DNA of 31,420 nucleotides, from the NCBI GenBank assembly GCA_964624905.1, contig CAZUYK010000014.1, positions 1-31,420 of the forward strand, in the 5' to 3' direction. This stretch comes from CAZRVH01 sp964624905. GTDB taxonomy: Bacteria; Patescibacteriota; Gracilibacteria; Peribacterales; Peribacteraceae. Within the stretch, counting starts at the first letter, position 1. Every line of letters begins with the position of its first letter. Under the pieces are notes generated by a model. It did not search any database, was not told where the DNA came from, and saw only the letters and a list, made by a program, of their open reading frames with translations. The translations under genes and the position numbers were made by a program. This document shows, in pieces, positions 7,730 to 16,023 of the stretch.

Positions 7730-8536
7730 TCATTTGGACCAAGTTTCGAGAAAATCCACGGGGAAGACTCCCGCGATCTTGACCGCTTGGACATCGGGAC
7801 TGAGGAGCCGGTGATTGTATTTCCATTCGAGTTCTTTTAAGTAGAGCCCCATGTTTTCAGGATTGACTCCGTGATGCTTGCGAAGTCTTTCTTCGACCCA
7901 CGACCAGAAGCTCTCCATGCCGTCTTGCTGTTTCCGGTTATCCGTAAACCGATGGAACGTGCCGTTGCAGATGAAGCCGCTGAAGGCTTGGGATGCCTTG
8001 CTCGCTTCATCCGGCTCATCCTGTAATGGTTCGAGGAAGACCTTGCCATTGTTCAGTTCACGCACGCCAAAGATGGGCGCATCTCCTTGCTGCCTTCCTT
8101 TACAGGCATAGGAATTGCCGCAGCGTTTGCAGTATTCGCTGCCGTGGATGCCGCGACATGCAGACTCTGTATCCATCATAAGCCGTATCTTTCCCGGCAC
8201 GAGGTTCTGCTCCGTAAGCAAGTGCCGGATGTTATTGTAGATGTCGGAGACCAGGCGATAGCGGATCTTGGAGATCTGTGAAGCGCGGTGCGCGGAGAAA
8301 TCAAGCGTGAAGCAGAGGAGGATGTCCGCATACTGCTGCAGCTTCGTCTTGTCCGTCTTCTTCCGTGGCTCGAATTTTTTGTTGCAGACACTACACTTTT
8401 TCCGTCCGTCTTTGAGAGTGTAGAGCTTCGTTCGCGCCTTGCAGTCGGGGCAGAGCACATGGCGTGACGTATCACGCGATCCCTGACGCATTTTTTCCTT
8501 GAAATGTGGCAGGAGAAAATCGGAGTTTAAGATCAT
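7730..8536 (-). CDS. IS1595-family-like transposase
   Basis: A 268-aa protein. An N-terminal zinc ribbon (C29-x2-C32 and C48-x2-C51) is followed by a DDE-type nuclease region with D122 (MMDTESACRG) and the IS1595-like C-terminal signature ESFWSWVEERL...LYLKELEWKYNHR (E208 onward). A second Cys cluster (C136, C139, C145) lies after D122. The middle catalytic Asp is not seen in its usual D-x-W-x-x-Y setting, and the central part looks short, so activity is uncertain. IS1595 transposases move by cut-and-paste or replicative routes using terminal inverted repeats; I could not find convincing inverted ends around the gene. It separates the flavodoxin/SDR pair from the aminotransferase operon, so it may mark an integration point. 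The frame is intact. Confidence 0.75.
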   Translation of the reverse strand: MILNSDFLLPHFKEKMRQGSRDTSRHVLCPDCKARTKLYTLKDGRKKCSVCNKKFEPRKKTDKTKLQQYADILLCFTLDFSAHRASQISKIRYRLVSDIYNNIRHLLTEQNLVPGKIRLMMDTESACRGIHGSEYCKRCGNSYACKGRQQGDAPIFGVRELNNGKVFLEPLQDEPDEASKASQAFSGFICNGTFHRFTDNRKQQDGMESFWSWVEERLRKHHGVNPENMGLYLKELEWKYNHRLLSPDVQAVKIAGVFPVDFLETWSK

Positions 8537-8723
8537 TAGGTAGCGGAAAACAGAACTTATTGTAGTCCGTTTTAGTGCCTAAGTGTAGGCGATACTTCCC
8601 ATATTGCCGCCGCATTGATTTTGTGTCCGTCAAGCGCCATGATGGTACGTAATGTTTCGCCCAAAGAAAACCGCACAGGCATCGACAGAAGCTGATCAAG
8701 GATCATCTTCTGCTTTCGCTTAT

Positions 8724-9869
8724 ATGGAGCCGAATTCCTGCTATCTCGATTCCGCATGCCAGACCTTGCGCCCCAAGTCCGTCATTGATGCCGAGACCGA
8801 ATACTATCTCCAATACAACGCCTGCGGCGGGCGGGTGAAGTATAAGTGGGGCACGATGGTCGATGCGAAGGTGCAGGAAGCACGAAATCTCCTGCTGCAG
8901 TTCTCCGGCAAGCGTAAAAAGGATTACTGCATCGCCTTCACGCTCAATACCACCTACGGCATCAATCTTGTATTGCACCAGTTGAGAGCAGGTGATTTTT
9001 CGAGGATCGTCACCTCGGACATCGAGCACAATTCTGTGAACTTGCCGTCGATGACATGGGCAAAGCGGCAGAACGCCGAGCGCTTGGTTTTGCAACGCGC
9101 AGAAGATGGCAGTGTCTACTACAAGCCATCGGAACTGGAGCGAAGCGTCGTGCTCATCAACTCGATGTCGAATATCGATGGCCGGACACCGCAAAACTTG
9201 CAGCAGCTGGCGGAAAAGACGCATACGCAAGGAGGCATTCTGCTTTTGGACGCAGCCCAGGGTTTTGCCCATGACGTTGAGCATTTGAAAGAAGTGGATT
9301 TTGATGCGGCATTCGGCTCAGGCCATAAGATGTACGGTCCTTCCATTGGCTTCATCGTGATTAAGCGCACGTTGCTTGACCGTCTCGATCCCTTTTTCAT
9401 CGGCGGGGGGACGGTGACAGATGTCGAGAGCGAGAGTTATTCGCTTCTGCGCGAAGGTGAGGAGGCGCATGCGGTACTCGAAGCAGGGCTCCAGAACTGG
9501 GGCGGCATTCTCGGACTCGGGGAAGCTGTACGGTGGCTCGGTACGCAGCAGTCAACGAAGGAGCAGGAACACCGGCTTTCAGAGATGCTTTTTCGAGGAT
9601 TGCAGGAACATTCCCGGGTTCACCTTTTCAATCGCGCTCCCGCCCCCATCGTCAGCTTCCACGTCGATGGGATCGATGCACATCAGCTTGCATTGTATTT
9701 GTCCGAGCAGGACATCATGTGCCGCAGCGGCTACTTCTGTTGCCACAGCTACTTGCAGCATCAATTGCAACTCCCGCCACTCCTTCGCGTCTCTCTTGGG
9801 CTCTATAACACTCCGGCGCACATTGAGAAATTCCTCGATGCGTTCAAAAAAATCCTTTCCGCCTTCTAA
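8724..9869 (+). CDS. class V aminotransferase, cysteine-desulfurase-like
   Basis: A 381-aa fold-type I PLP enzyme. It starts at MEPNSCYLDSACQTLRPKSV, the usual class V N-terminus; an upstream ATG at 8652 would add 24 unlikely residues. Visible features are EHNS (101-104, PLP contact His), LLLDAAQG (D176) and the PLP lysine K202 in GSGHKMYG. A C-terminal RSGYFCC (C339/C340) lies where SufS/CsdA-type desulfurases carry the persulfide Cys. This suggests cysteine desulfurase or a close relative, though kynureninase- or epimerase-like activity cannot be excluded. It is first of four plus-strand genes; its stop TAA abuts the next ATG. A sulfur-donor role for the downstream ferredoxin's Fe-S cluster is inference. 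The leader is pyrimidine-rich (CATCTTCTGCTTTCGCTTAT). Confidence 0.87.
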   Translation: MEPNSCYLDSACQTLRPKSVIDAETEYYLQYNACGGRVKYKWGTMVDAKVQEARNLLLQFSGKRKKDYCIAFTLNTTYGINLVLHQLRAGDFSRIVTSDIEHNSVNLPSMTWAKRQNAERLVLQRAEDGSVYYKPSELERSVVLINSMSNIDGRTPQNLQQLAEKTHTQGGILLLDAAQGFAHDVEHLKEVDFDAAFGSGHKMYGPSIGFIVIKRTLLDRLDPFFIGGGTVTDVESESYSLLREGEEAHAVLEAGLQNWGGILGLGEAVRWLGTQQSTKEQEHRLSEMLFRGLQEHSRVHLFNRAPAPIVSFHVDGIDAHQLALYLSEQDIMCRSGYFCCHSYLQHQLQLPPLLRVSLGLYNTPAHIEKFLDAFKKILSAF

Positions 9870-10958
9870 ATGTTCTGCATTGCCGCCTTCATCGTCTTCG
9901 CCATCCTTGCGATCTTCTCCGCGTCCTTCCGCCCGCTCGCGGCGAAGGCATGGCATTGTGTGCTCAGACGGGTGACCTTTCGTCCCTGCGATATCAGTTT
10001 TGGCCAAGAGATGAAGGGAAAGCTTGTCGGGAAGCTCGTCTTCACCCACCCGCGTCTCGCACGGTTCCTCAACCGATGGATCGACTGGATCTCCTTCGCG
10101 TTCGTTATTCTTAGCATCTGGAGTCTCCTCTACGTTGCCAATGCTGGCCTCAATCTCTGGGTCTATGACACTTGCGATCCGAGGAGTGCGGAGTCCTGTT
10201 CACTCTCAGGGGAAGCCTGCAGCATCGACCAAGCGTCACTCGGCCTCTTCCAAGCAGTTGATGAGAACCGCATCGGGGAGTGGGCGGCTGGTCCCTTCGT
10301 GCGCTTCGCTGAGACGATCTCCCGTATTCCTGATCGCCTGAAGACATGGGAAGCAAAGGAGTATCTCGGACCCATCGCGACCTATTATCGTCCGCTCGAT
10401 GAGAGCAAGCCCTACGCCCTTGAAGTGATCGACCCCGGCTGCAAGTTCTGCAAGAAGCTCACAGGAAATATGAAGGAGGCAGGCGCGATGGAAGCAGTAA
10501 ACGTGTCGTACCTCCTCTATCCGATAAAAAAGAGCGGGACGGGAGGCTATAAGTTCCCGCACTCTCCGCTCATGGCTTCCTACGTTGAGGCGACAAAGCG
10601 CGTACCGCTCACGCAGGGTGATACATTTGTTGCCGGAGACTGGCAGCTCCTCGGGAAAATCTTTGCCGAACCCGAAGGCAATGACGTGGATCTCCAGACG
10701 AAGTTCAACATCGGCATGACGAAAACGGATGCCGAGAGAATGCTCAAAACTCTCCTGCAGGAGATTGGATACAGCGCATCGGAGATCGAGCGCATTGCAG
10801 CGCTGGCCGTTTCAGCGGAGGTGCAAGAGAGCTTGGATGCGCAGCGCGTGATCGTGGAGGAGCGAATTCGCACGATCAAGATTCCGACTCTCCTCTTCGG
10901 CGGACGGCGATTTGATCGTGTGATCAGCCCTGAGAAATTGAAAGGGCTGATGAAATAA
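9870..10958 (+). CDS. membrane-anchored thioredoxin-fold protein with CxxC
   Basis: A 362-aa protein. Two hydrophobic segments (about 2-20 and 74-98) are followed by an extracytoplasmic part with C102, C110 and C117, and a thioredoxin-like domain with the redox motif CKFC (C191-C194) after EVIDPG. A KIPTLLFGG segment near the C-terminus probably holds the cis-Pro loop (IP-T). The large insertion between CxxC and cis-Pro is helical, as in DsbA/DsbG. It should be a thiol-disulfide oxidoreductase at the membrane, possibly for folding exported proteins; no DsbB or VKOR partner is in this window. Its ATG immediately follows the aminotransferase stop (no gap), so coupling is likely. A DsbA-like role is inference; the CxxC and anchor are directly visible. 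Confidence 0.75.
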   Translation: MFCIAAFIVFAILAIFSASFRPLAAKAWHCVLRRVTFRPCDISFGQEMKGKLVGKLVFTHPRLARFLNRWIDWISFAFVILSIWSLLYVANAGLNLWVYDTCDPRSAESCSLSGEACSIDQASLGLFQAVDENRIGEWAAGPFVRFAETISRIPDRLKTWEAKEYLGPIATYYRPLDESKPYALEVIDPGCKFCKKLTGNMKEAGAMEAVNVSYLLYPIKKSGTGGYKFPHSPLMASYVEATKRVPLTQGDTFVAGDWQLLGKIFAEPEGNDVDLQTKFNIGMTKTDAERMLKTLLQEIGYSASEIERIAALAVSAEVQESLDAQRVIVEERIRTIKIPTLLFGGRRFDRVISPEKLKGLMK

Positions 10959-10978
10959 CTCTTTTCCTCCCTGCTTGT

Positions 10979-12016
10979 ATGCCATCCATTCACTTCCTCG
11001 AAGTAGGCAAAGAAGATGCCAAACTCGTGCGGGAAAAATTTCCTGATGCTGTGATCAGCGATGGCATCTTGCAAGGCAAAGACCTCATCGAGTTCTGCAA
11101 GGTGGCCGAGGCGGTCTCTTGCTTCATCAACACGCGATTTTCCAAGGACATCATCGACAATCTTCCGAAGCTGAAACTCCTCTGCACGCGCTCAGTCGGG
11201 TATGACCACATTGATCTCGCGGCTTGCACGAATCGCGGGATCACCGTCTGCAACGTGCCCGACTATGGCTCCCATGTCATCGCGGAACATGTATTTGCAC
11301 TCCTCCTTTCTACATTGCGGCACATTCCCGAAGGGCACGAAAAGGTGGAAGCCGGGACGTTCGATTATCATGGGCTGCGGGGGATGGCGCTGAGAGGGAA
11401 GACTATCGGCATCCTCGGTACGGGGAAGATAGGGAGAAAAGTCGCCCAGATCGCCCACGGCTTCGGCATGACCATCCTTGCTGTCGATCAGTGCCGCACC
11501 ATCGAGATCGTTGATCTGCTCGGGGTGCAGTACGTTCCTCTCGAAACACTGCTCTCTCAAAGTGACATCATCACGCTGCATTTACCGAATACGCAGGAGA
11601 CGGAGCATATTATCGACGCTGAGGCGTTCGCACGGATGAAAGATGGCATCATTCTCGTCAATACTGCGCGGGGATCACTGATCGATTCCCATGCGCTTCT
11701 TGATGCTCTGAAGAGCGGCAAGGTCGGATATGCCCTTTTGGATGTACTCGAGCACGAGCAGAACTTCTCTGAGAATAAGGAACTCGTGTCTCATCCTCGT
11801 GTCGTCGCTACCCCGCACATTGCGTTCTATGCCGATGATTCCATGCGGAACATGTTCCTGAATAGTTTCCTGAGTATTAAGGAGTGGCTCCAAGGAAAGG
11901 AGCCGGAGCACGTCGTGCAGCCGCTCAACGTTGTGTGTGATCTGCCAAAAGTTCAACGTAGCATCAACTGGAAGCAAGTCGAATCGTTGCCATGGAAACA
12001 ACGTTCTGCCCTGTAA
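10979..12016 (+). CDS. D-isomer-specific 2-hydroxyacid dehydrogenase
   Basis: A 345-aa NAD-dependent dehydrogenase. It has the catalytic-domain motif TRSVGYDHID, the Rossmann loop GTGKIG (147-152), D170 ending the second strand (NAD preference), NTARG (R231), VLEHE (E258) and TPHIAF (H280), the R/E/H catalytic triad of the family. It resembles D-lactate dehydrogenases most, with an aromatic/charged substrate loop, so pyruvate/D-lactate interconversion is likely but not certain. Such enzymes regenerate NAD+ in fermentative small-genome bacteria. It starts 20 nt after the thioredoxin-fold gene; the gap is a C/U-rich tract (CTCTTTTCCTCCCTGCTTGT), not a ribosome-binding purine run. It ends TAATG, overlapping the ferredoxin start by one base. 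Confidence 0.92.
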   Translation: MPSIHFLEVGKEDAKLVREKFPDAVISDGILQGKDLIEFCKVAEAVSCFINTRFSKDIIDNLPKLKLLCTRSVGYDHIDLAACTNRGITVCNVPDYGSHVIAEHVFALLLSTLRHIPEGHEKVEAGTFDYHGLRGMALRGKTIGILGTGKIGRKVAQIAHGFGMTILAVDQCRTIEIVDLLGVQYVPLETLLSQSDIITLHLPNTQETEHIIDAEAFARMKDGIILVNTARGSLIDSHALLDALKSGKVGYALLDVLEHEQNFSENKELVSHPRVVATPHIAFYADDSMRNMFLNSFLSIKEWLQGKEPEHVVQPLNVVCDLPKVQRSINWKQVESLPWKQRSAL

Positions 12017-12309
12017 TGCCTTCTCACATGACAAAAGTCACATTCCACTACGATGGCCAGGTAAAAACATTTGAGGCTTCCGATGGTCAGACCATCCTCC
12101 AGATTGCTTTGGATAATGGTATCTACATGGAAAATGCATGTGGAGGGAATGGTTTTTGTACGACCTGCATATGTACAGTGAAGGAAGGGATGCAAAATCT
12201 AACTGAGCGAAATGATCGTGAAGAAAGCATGGGCGTTACAATGGACCCCTATCGTCTCAGCTGCCAAGCACGAGCAAGCGGCGATGTCACTATTGAAGTC
12301 TCTGATTGA
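12016..12309 (+). CDS. [2Fe-2S] ferredoxin, adrenodoxin/Isc type
   Basis: A 97-aa ferredoxin. C42-x5-C48-x2-C51 and a distant C83 (YRLSCQA) supply the four cluster ligands. The 5-residue spacing marks the adrenodoxin/Isc-Fdx type rather than the plant type (x4). C53 is an extra, probably non-ligand Cys. It carries electrons, for example between an FNR-like reductase and Fe-S assembly or other acceptors. The ATG at 12016 overlaps the dehydrogenase stop as TAATG; a second ATG at 12028 (MTKVTF) would give the more usual N-terminus. It is the last gene of the four-gene operon and is followed by a hairpin at 12331-12350. Its nearest reductase candidate in the window is the FNR at 3695. Confidence 0.92.
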   Translation: MPSHMTKVTFHYDGQVKTFEASDGQTILQIALDNGIYMENACGGNGFCTTCICTVKEGMQNLTERNDREESMGVTMDPYRLSCQARASGDVTIEVSD

Positions 12310-12330
12310 ATTGAAAATAGTGTATATATA

Positions 12331-12350
12331 TTTGGCTTCCAAAAGCCAAA
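12331..12350 (+). terminator. hairpin downstream of the ferredoxin operon
   Basis: TTTGGCTT (12331-12338) pairs with AAGCCAAA (12343-12350) over a CCAA loop, 21 nt after the ferredoxin stop. It is flanked by A/T-rich sequence on both sides, but the plus-strand tail (ATATTGATTA) is not a clean T-run. It is probably a weak bidirectional terminator. Confidence 0.5.
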
Positions 12351-12367
12351 ATATTGATTACGTCAAG

Positions 12368-12594
12368 CCACGAGACACACCCCTCTTGTACTGTCTCATT
12401 TGTCTCATTTCGTGGAGGTGACCCGCTTGCCCTACCCCCCTCGAATCAAGCCTCTTTACAACCCTCAAACACCCCTTCAAAAGTGGGTGTCTGACCCGTC
12501 CGTCCAGCCAGCCTTCGCTAAAGCTACGGCTGGCCTGTGGCCAGACTCTTTGGCATGTGAAGGCTGAGTCCGCCGAAGTTTTAACGAAGGCGGG
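12368..12594. repeat. cluster of imperfect palindromes in a noncoding block
   Basis: No gene is seen here; instead inverted repeats follow each other. GAGACA (12372-12377) can pair with TGTCTC at 12392 or 12401, two copies of a 9-bp direct repeat (12393-12410), with CCACG/CGTGG outside (12368-12372, 12411-12415). ACACCC (12469-12474) pairs with GGGTGT (12485-12490). CCAGCC (12508-12513) pairs with GGCTGG (12528-12533) around a GC/GC inner stem. TGGCC-TGT-GGCCA spans 12531-12543. GACTC (12544-12548) pairs with GAGTC (12566-12570). CCGCC-GAA-GTT-TT-AAC-GAA-GGCGG spans 12570-12593. The last two large ones resemble REP-like palindromes seen scattered in uncultivated-bacterial genomes (recollection). 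A GIY-YIG nuclease gene follows. Confidence 0.6.
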
Positions 12595-12705
12595 CCGTTC
12601 TACAAACATAAAGAACCGTTTTATTGAATAAGGAAATCAAAAAGACTCATTCGTAATGATGTCGAACATTATGCAGCATGGCCTCGGCATAAACAGAGAT
12701 GGAAT

Positions 12706-12951
12706 ATGTCCGATATGTACTATGTTTATATCTTGCGACTTAGTAATGGCAGACCATATATAGGATCAACCCCTGACCTTAAAAGAAGATTTCAAGAACA
12801 CCAAGAGGGCAAAAGTCATTCAACGAAGTATTTTTTGCCGGTAACTCTTGTTTCGTATATTGCACTAAAAGACAGACTGACTGCGCGAAGATTCGAAGAT
12901 TATTTAAAGAAGGGATCTGGTCGCGCCTTTGCAAAACGTCATTTTAGTTAG
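12706..12951 (+). CDS. GIY-YIG endonuclease domain protein
   Basis: An 81-aa protein consisting of only the GIY-YIG nuclease core. MYYVYILRLSNGRPYIGST carries the YxY...YIG pair, then an LKRRFQEHQEGKS helix with the catalytic-type Arg and His, and a C-terminal FEDYLKKGSGRAFAKRHF signature typical of the small UPF0213/YhbQ-like group. Such proteins are single-strand/nick-type nucleases of poorly known role, and several GIY-YIG families are mobile. The ATG at 12715 (MYYVYI) may be the true start rather than 12706. It sits alone, more A+T-rich than its neighbours, directly after a block of palindromes (12368-12594) that could be its substrate. That link is inference. Confidence 0.88.
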   Translation: MSDMYYVYILRLSNGRPYIGSTPDLKRRFQEHQEGKSHSTKYFLPVTLVSYIALKDRLTARRFEDYLKKGSGRAFAKRHFS

Positions 12952-13033
12952 AATGTAAGTCATCCACCAGCCCCACGAAAATACATAGAAATAAATTCTC
13001 CCCGGAACGCTGTCCCAGGGCTTGCAAAAGCGC

Positions 13034-13039
13034 TACACT
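13034..13039 (+). promoter_or_regulatory. -10 box of MFS gene (leaderless type)
   Basis: TACACT ends 9 nt before the ATG at 13049. No good -35 lies at 17 nt; TTGCAA occurs only 6 nt upstream. The predicted transcript starts at about the start codon, which also argues against the longer TTG-initiated frame from 13022. Confidence 0.4.
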
Positions 13040-13048
13040 CCCTCGACT

Positions 13049-14353
13049 ATGCGCGCATTTTATCTGGTCATGGGCAACACCCTCCTCGTCTCAGTAACAA
13101 GCGCGTTCGTTTGGTTCGCCATGACATTCTGGCTGTATTTGGAAACAACATCCGTTCTTACGACGTCGATCATGGGAGGAGCCTTCACGGTCGTCTCTTC
13201 TCTGGGCGGATTCTGGCTCGGTTCCATCGTGGACCATCACAAGAAGAAAACCGCGATGCTCATCTCCAGCGTCGCTACCCTCATCCTCTTCTCCGCGGCG
13301 CTCGCATTACTGGCTTTCCTACCGAACGAATCATTCCGCTCGGTGACGAATCCAGCCGTATGGATCATCGCGGCACTGGTCATCGGCGGCGTCACCGCGG
13401 GCAACATCCGCGTGATCGCCCTGCCGACGCTCGTGACCTTGCTTATCCCGGCTGACGAACGTGACAAAGCCAACGGCATGTCCGGCATGGTGATGGGCGT
13501 CTCCACCTCCGGCGCGGGCATCCTCTCCGGACTCGCCCTAGGGTTCTCCAGTATGTTCTGGGTGCTTGTATCCGGCGTGACGCTTATGATCATCGCGATC
13601 GCATTTCTTCTTTGCATCGACATCCCGGAAAAAGACATCGTCCACACCGAGGACAAACCGAAAAATGTGGACGTGAAGGGAACCATCAAGGCCATCCGCG
13701 GCGTTCCGGGACTCTTCGCCCTGATCTTCTTCACCACCTTCAATAACTTCCTGGGAGGCGTCTTCATGGCGCTCATGGACGCATACGGCCTGTCACTTGT
13801 ATCAGTGCAAACCTGGGGAACGCTATGGGGAGTTCTGAGCTGCGGATTCATTCTGAGCGGCCTGTACATCGCGAAAAAGGGCCTTGGCAACAAGCCACTC
13901 AACACGCTCTTCACCATCAACATCCTTACGTGGACCAGCTGCATCTTCTTCGTCATCCAGCCGAACATTTGGCTTCTGGCAGCGGGCATCCTTGTGTGGG
14001 TGTTCTGCATGCCGTTCATTGAGGCGACGGAACAGACCATCGTACAAAGAGTTGTCCCGCTGGAACGCCAGGGCAGGGTATTCGGCTTCGCACAAAGCGT
14101 GGAACTGTCGGCCTCGCCAGTCACCGCATTTCTCATCGGCCCCATCGCGCAGTTCATCTTCATCCCGTTCATGACCACAGGCGCGGGAGTGCAACTCCTG
14201 GGACCATGGTTCGGAGTGGGAATGGGCCGCGGCATCGCGCTGGTGTTCATGATCGCCGGAGCGATTGGCCTGTGCGTCACGTTGCTCGCCCGCAGGTCGA
14301 AGTCCTTCAAGATCTTGTCTGAGAGTTACGCGAAGAGTCAGCCGGCGAGCTGA
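13049..14353 (+). CDS. MFS transporter
   Basis: A 434-aa polytopic membrane protein with about 12 predicted helices. A short loop with GSIVDHHKKK between helices 2 and 3 corresponds to the MFS motif A (G-x-x-x-D-x-x-x-R/K-R/K). A charged cytoplasmic stretch separates the two six-helix halves (about 190-215, rich in D, E, K). Major facilitator proteins move small solutes by proton-coupled or facilitated exchange. The fold with a long central loop resembles the drug-efflux or macrolide-efflux-like groups, but the substrate is unknown. The ATG at 13049 is preferred over a TTG at 13022 because a -10 box lies in between. It stands alone between the GIY-YIG gene and the A+T-rich ATPase gene. Confidence 0.87.
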   Translation: MRAFYLVMGNTLLVSVTSAFVWFAMTFWLYLETTSVLTTSIMGGAFTVVSSLGGFWLGSIVDHHKKKTAMLISSVATLILFSAALALLAFLPNESFRSVTNPAVWIIAALVIGGVTAGNIRVIALPTLVTLLIPADERDKANGMSGMVMGVSTSGAGILSGLALGFSSMFWVLVSGVTLMIIAIAFLLCIDIPEKDIVHTEDKPKNVDVKGTIKAIRGVPGLFALIFFTTFNNFLGGVFMALMDAYGLSLVSVQTWGTLWGVLSCGFILSGLYIAKKGLGNKPLNTLFTINILTWTSCIFFVIQPNIWLLAAGILVWVFCMPFIEATEQTIVQRVVPLERQGRVFGFAQSVELSASPVTAFLIGPIAQFIFIPFMTTGAGVQLLGPWFGVGMGRGIALVFMIAGAIGLCVTLLARRSKSFKILSESYAKSQPAS

Positions 14354-14406
14354 ATTAGCATCTTGATTTTAATAAGAGTATAGTTTTGATTAATACTTTC
14401 TTATAA

Positions 14407-16023
14407 ATGAGGGTTAAGTTTACTATAAAAAATTACCGGTGTTTTTCTGACCAGAACCCAGCAATCTTAGAAATAAGAAATGGCATAACTTCATTTGTCG
14501 GCATAAATAATGCTGGCAAATCTACTGTTCTAAAGTTTTTTTATGAATTTAGAGATTTATTCAAGCAATTAGAAAATCCAGGTCACATTGCTGCTGCTAT
14601 TAATAGCAGTCAACATTTTAGAAAAGCCGAAGAAACTACTGACATTGCAGAAATATTTCATAATGCAAACAACCGAGGCATAGAAATATTTATGGAAATT
14701 CTCGAAAAAAACGCATTATTTGCTTCTGGCGAAATAATGTCTGGAAGAGTACGAATTTCAAAAATTCAAATAACAGTACTTCGTGATACTTCACGATTTT
14801 CAATTAAAACCTATCAAGAAGATGGCCAGGAAATTCATATTAAAGATGCCGCGACTTTTAGTGAAAATACCTATATCTATTCTAGAGGCTCAGCAATTAC
14901 TGATATAAAAGAATGGTGTGAACTTTCAAAAATTCTATCCAATACATTATACATTGGACCATTCAGAAACTTACTAAATGTAGGAACTAAAAATAACTAC
15001 TACGACATTCAAGTGGGACAAGCTTTCATTGAGCATTGGCGACAGTCAACAACTGGCACAAGTAAGGCGTCGCATGGTCCAGCTTATAAGTTAAGACAAG
15101 ATATAAAGCATATTTTTGGCTTTAACGAACTTGAAATTAATGCTTCCGCAAATGGAGAAACATTGCAAATATTGATTAACGGTCATACTTATTGGCTCTC
15201 AGAAATAGGCTCTGGATTGCCTCACTTCATATTAGTTTTGATGTATGTAGCGTTTCGAAATCCACAATTCATTTTAATAGATGAGCCAGAACTTAATTTA
15301 CATCCGTCGCTACAACTTGATTTTATTACTACTCTAACATCATACGCTCAAAGCGGAATTTTGTTCTCAACACATAGCATAGGCCTTGCACGTGCAGCAT
15401 CAGACAATATTTATTCAGTTCAAAGAAAGACGAAAGAATCTTATAGCGAATTGCATGAAATTGAAGAATCACCAAGGCTTAGTGAGCTTTTAGGAGAGCT
15501 AAGTTTTTCTGGCTATAGAGATCTTGGATTTAGCAAAGTTTTACTTGTCGAAGGAACTTCTGATGTAAAAACTCTTCAACAGTTTTTAAAAAAATACTTA
15601 AAAGACCATGAAATACTCCTCCTTCCTTTGGGTGGAGGATCGTTAATAAATAGTTCAAGCGAAGATCAACTGGCTGAAATTACTCGAATTTCTAATAATA
15701 TTTTTGCTGTAATCGATAGTGAAAGAAGTCAGAAGGGTGAAAAAATTGCTAAAGACAGATTCGATTTTGAAAGAATTTGTAAGAAGCTAAAAATTAATTG
15801 TCATATACTTGAAAAAAGAGCCACAGAAAATTACTTCACTGATGTAGCAATCAAACAAGTTTTAGGATCTGAATATGGTGCTCTCGGTGATTTTGAAAAA
15901 CTCAAAGGAAAAAATCCTGGATGGAGTAAAAAGGATAACTGGAGAATTGCTAGAGAGATGAAAAAGGAGGATTTATCAGGAACTGATTTAGGGGATTTTA
16001 TTGAAAATCAATTACTATCTTAA
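14407..16023 (+). CDS. OLD-family AAA ATPase with C-terminal TOPRIM nuclease
   Basis: A 538-aa protein with an ABC-like ATPase followed by a TOPRIM domain. Walker A is GINNAGKST (32-40), the signature is SEIGSGLPHFI (265-275), Walker B is LIDEPELNLHP (D292, E293), and the H-loop is STHS (321-324). The TOPRIM has LLVEGTSD (E382) and VIDSE (D437, E439). This is the overcoming-lysogenization-defect (OLD) architecture, shared by phage P2 OLD and by GajA of Gabija; many act as nucleases in phage defence. No UvrD-like GajB or other partner lies next to it, so a standalone class 1 OLD is the best fit. The gene is conspicuously A+T-rich with AAA/ATT/TTA codons, unlike both neighbours, so it was probably acquired horizontally. 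Confidence 0.9.
   Translation: MRVKFTIKNYRCFSDQNPAILEIRNGITSFVGINNAGKSTVLKFFYEFRDLFKQLENPGHIAAAINSSQHFRKAEETTDIAEIFHNANNRGIEIFMEILEKNALFASGEIMSGRVRISKIQITVLRDTSRFSIKTYQEDGQEIHIKDAATFSENTYIYSRGSAITDIKEWCELSKILSNTLYIGPFRNLLNVGTKNNYYDIQVGQAFIEHWRQSTTGTSKASHGPAYKLRQDIKHIFGFNELEINASANGETLQILINGHTYWLSEIGSGLPHFILVLMYVAFRNPQFILIDEPELNLHPSLQLDFITTLTSYAQSGILFSTHSIGLARAASDNIYSVQRKTKESYSELHEIEESPRLSELLGELSFSGYRDLGFSKVLLVEGTSDVKTLQQFLKKYLKDHEILLLPLGGGSLINSSSEDQLAEITRISNNIFAVIDSERSQKGEKIAKDRFDFERICKKLKINCHILEKRATENYFTDVAIKQVLGSEYGALGDFEKLKGKNPGWSKKDNWRIAREMKKEDLSGTDLGDFIENQLLS

Noticed and set aside
8572..8709. 44-aa minus-strand ORF upstream of the aminotransferase
   Set aside because: No family, no promoter found, and it sits in the aminotransferase leader; cannot be supported.
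8652..8723. 24-residue N-terminal extension of the aminotransferase
   Set aside because: Low-complexity and not seen in the family; ATG 8724 gives the usual N-terminus and follows a C/U-rich leader.
12368..12594. Integron attC-like site or riboswitch
   Set aside because: No paired R/L core sites, no integrase and no known aptamer core; described only as palindromes.
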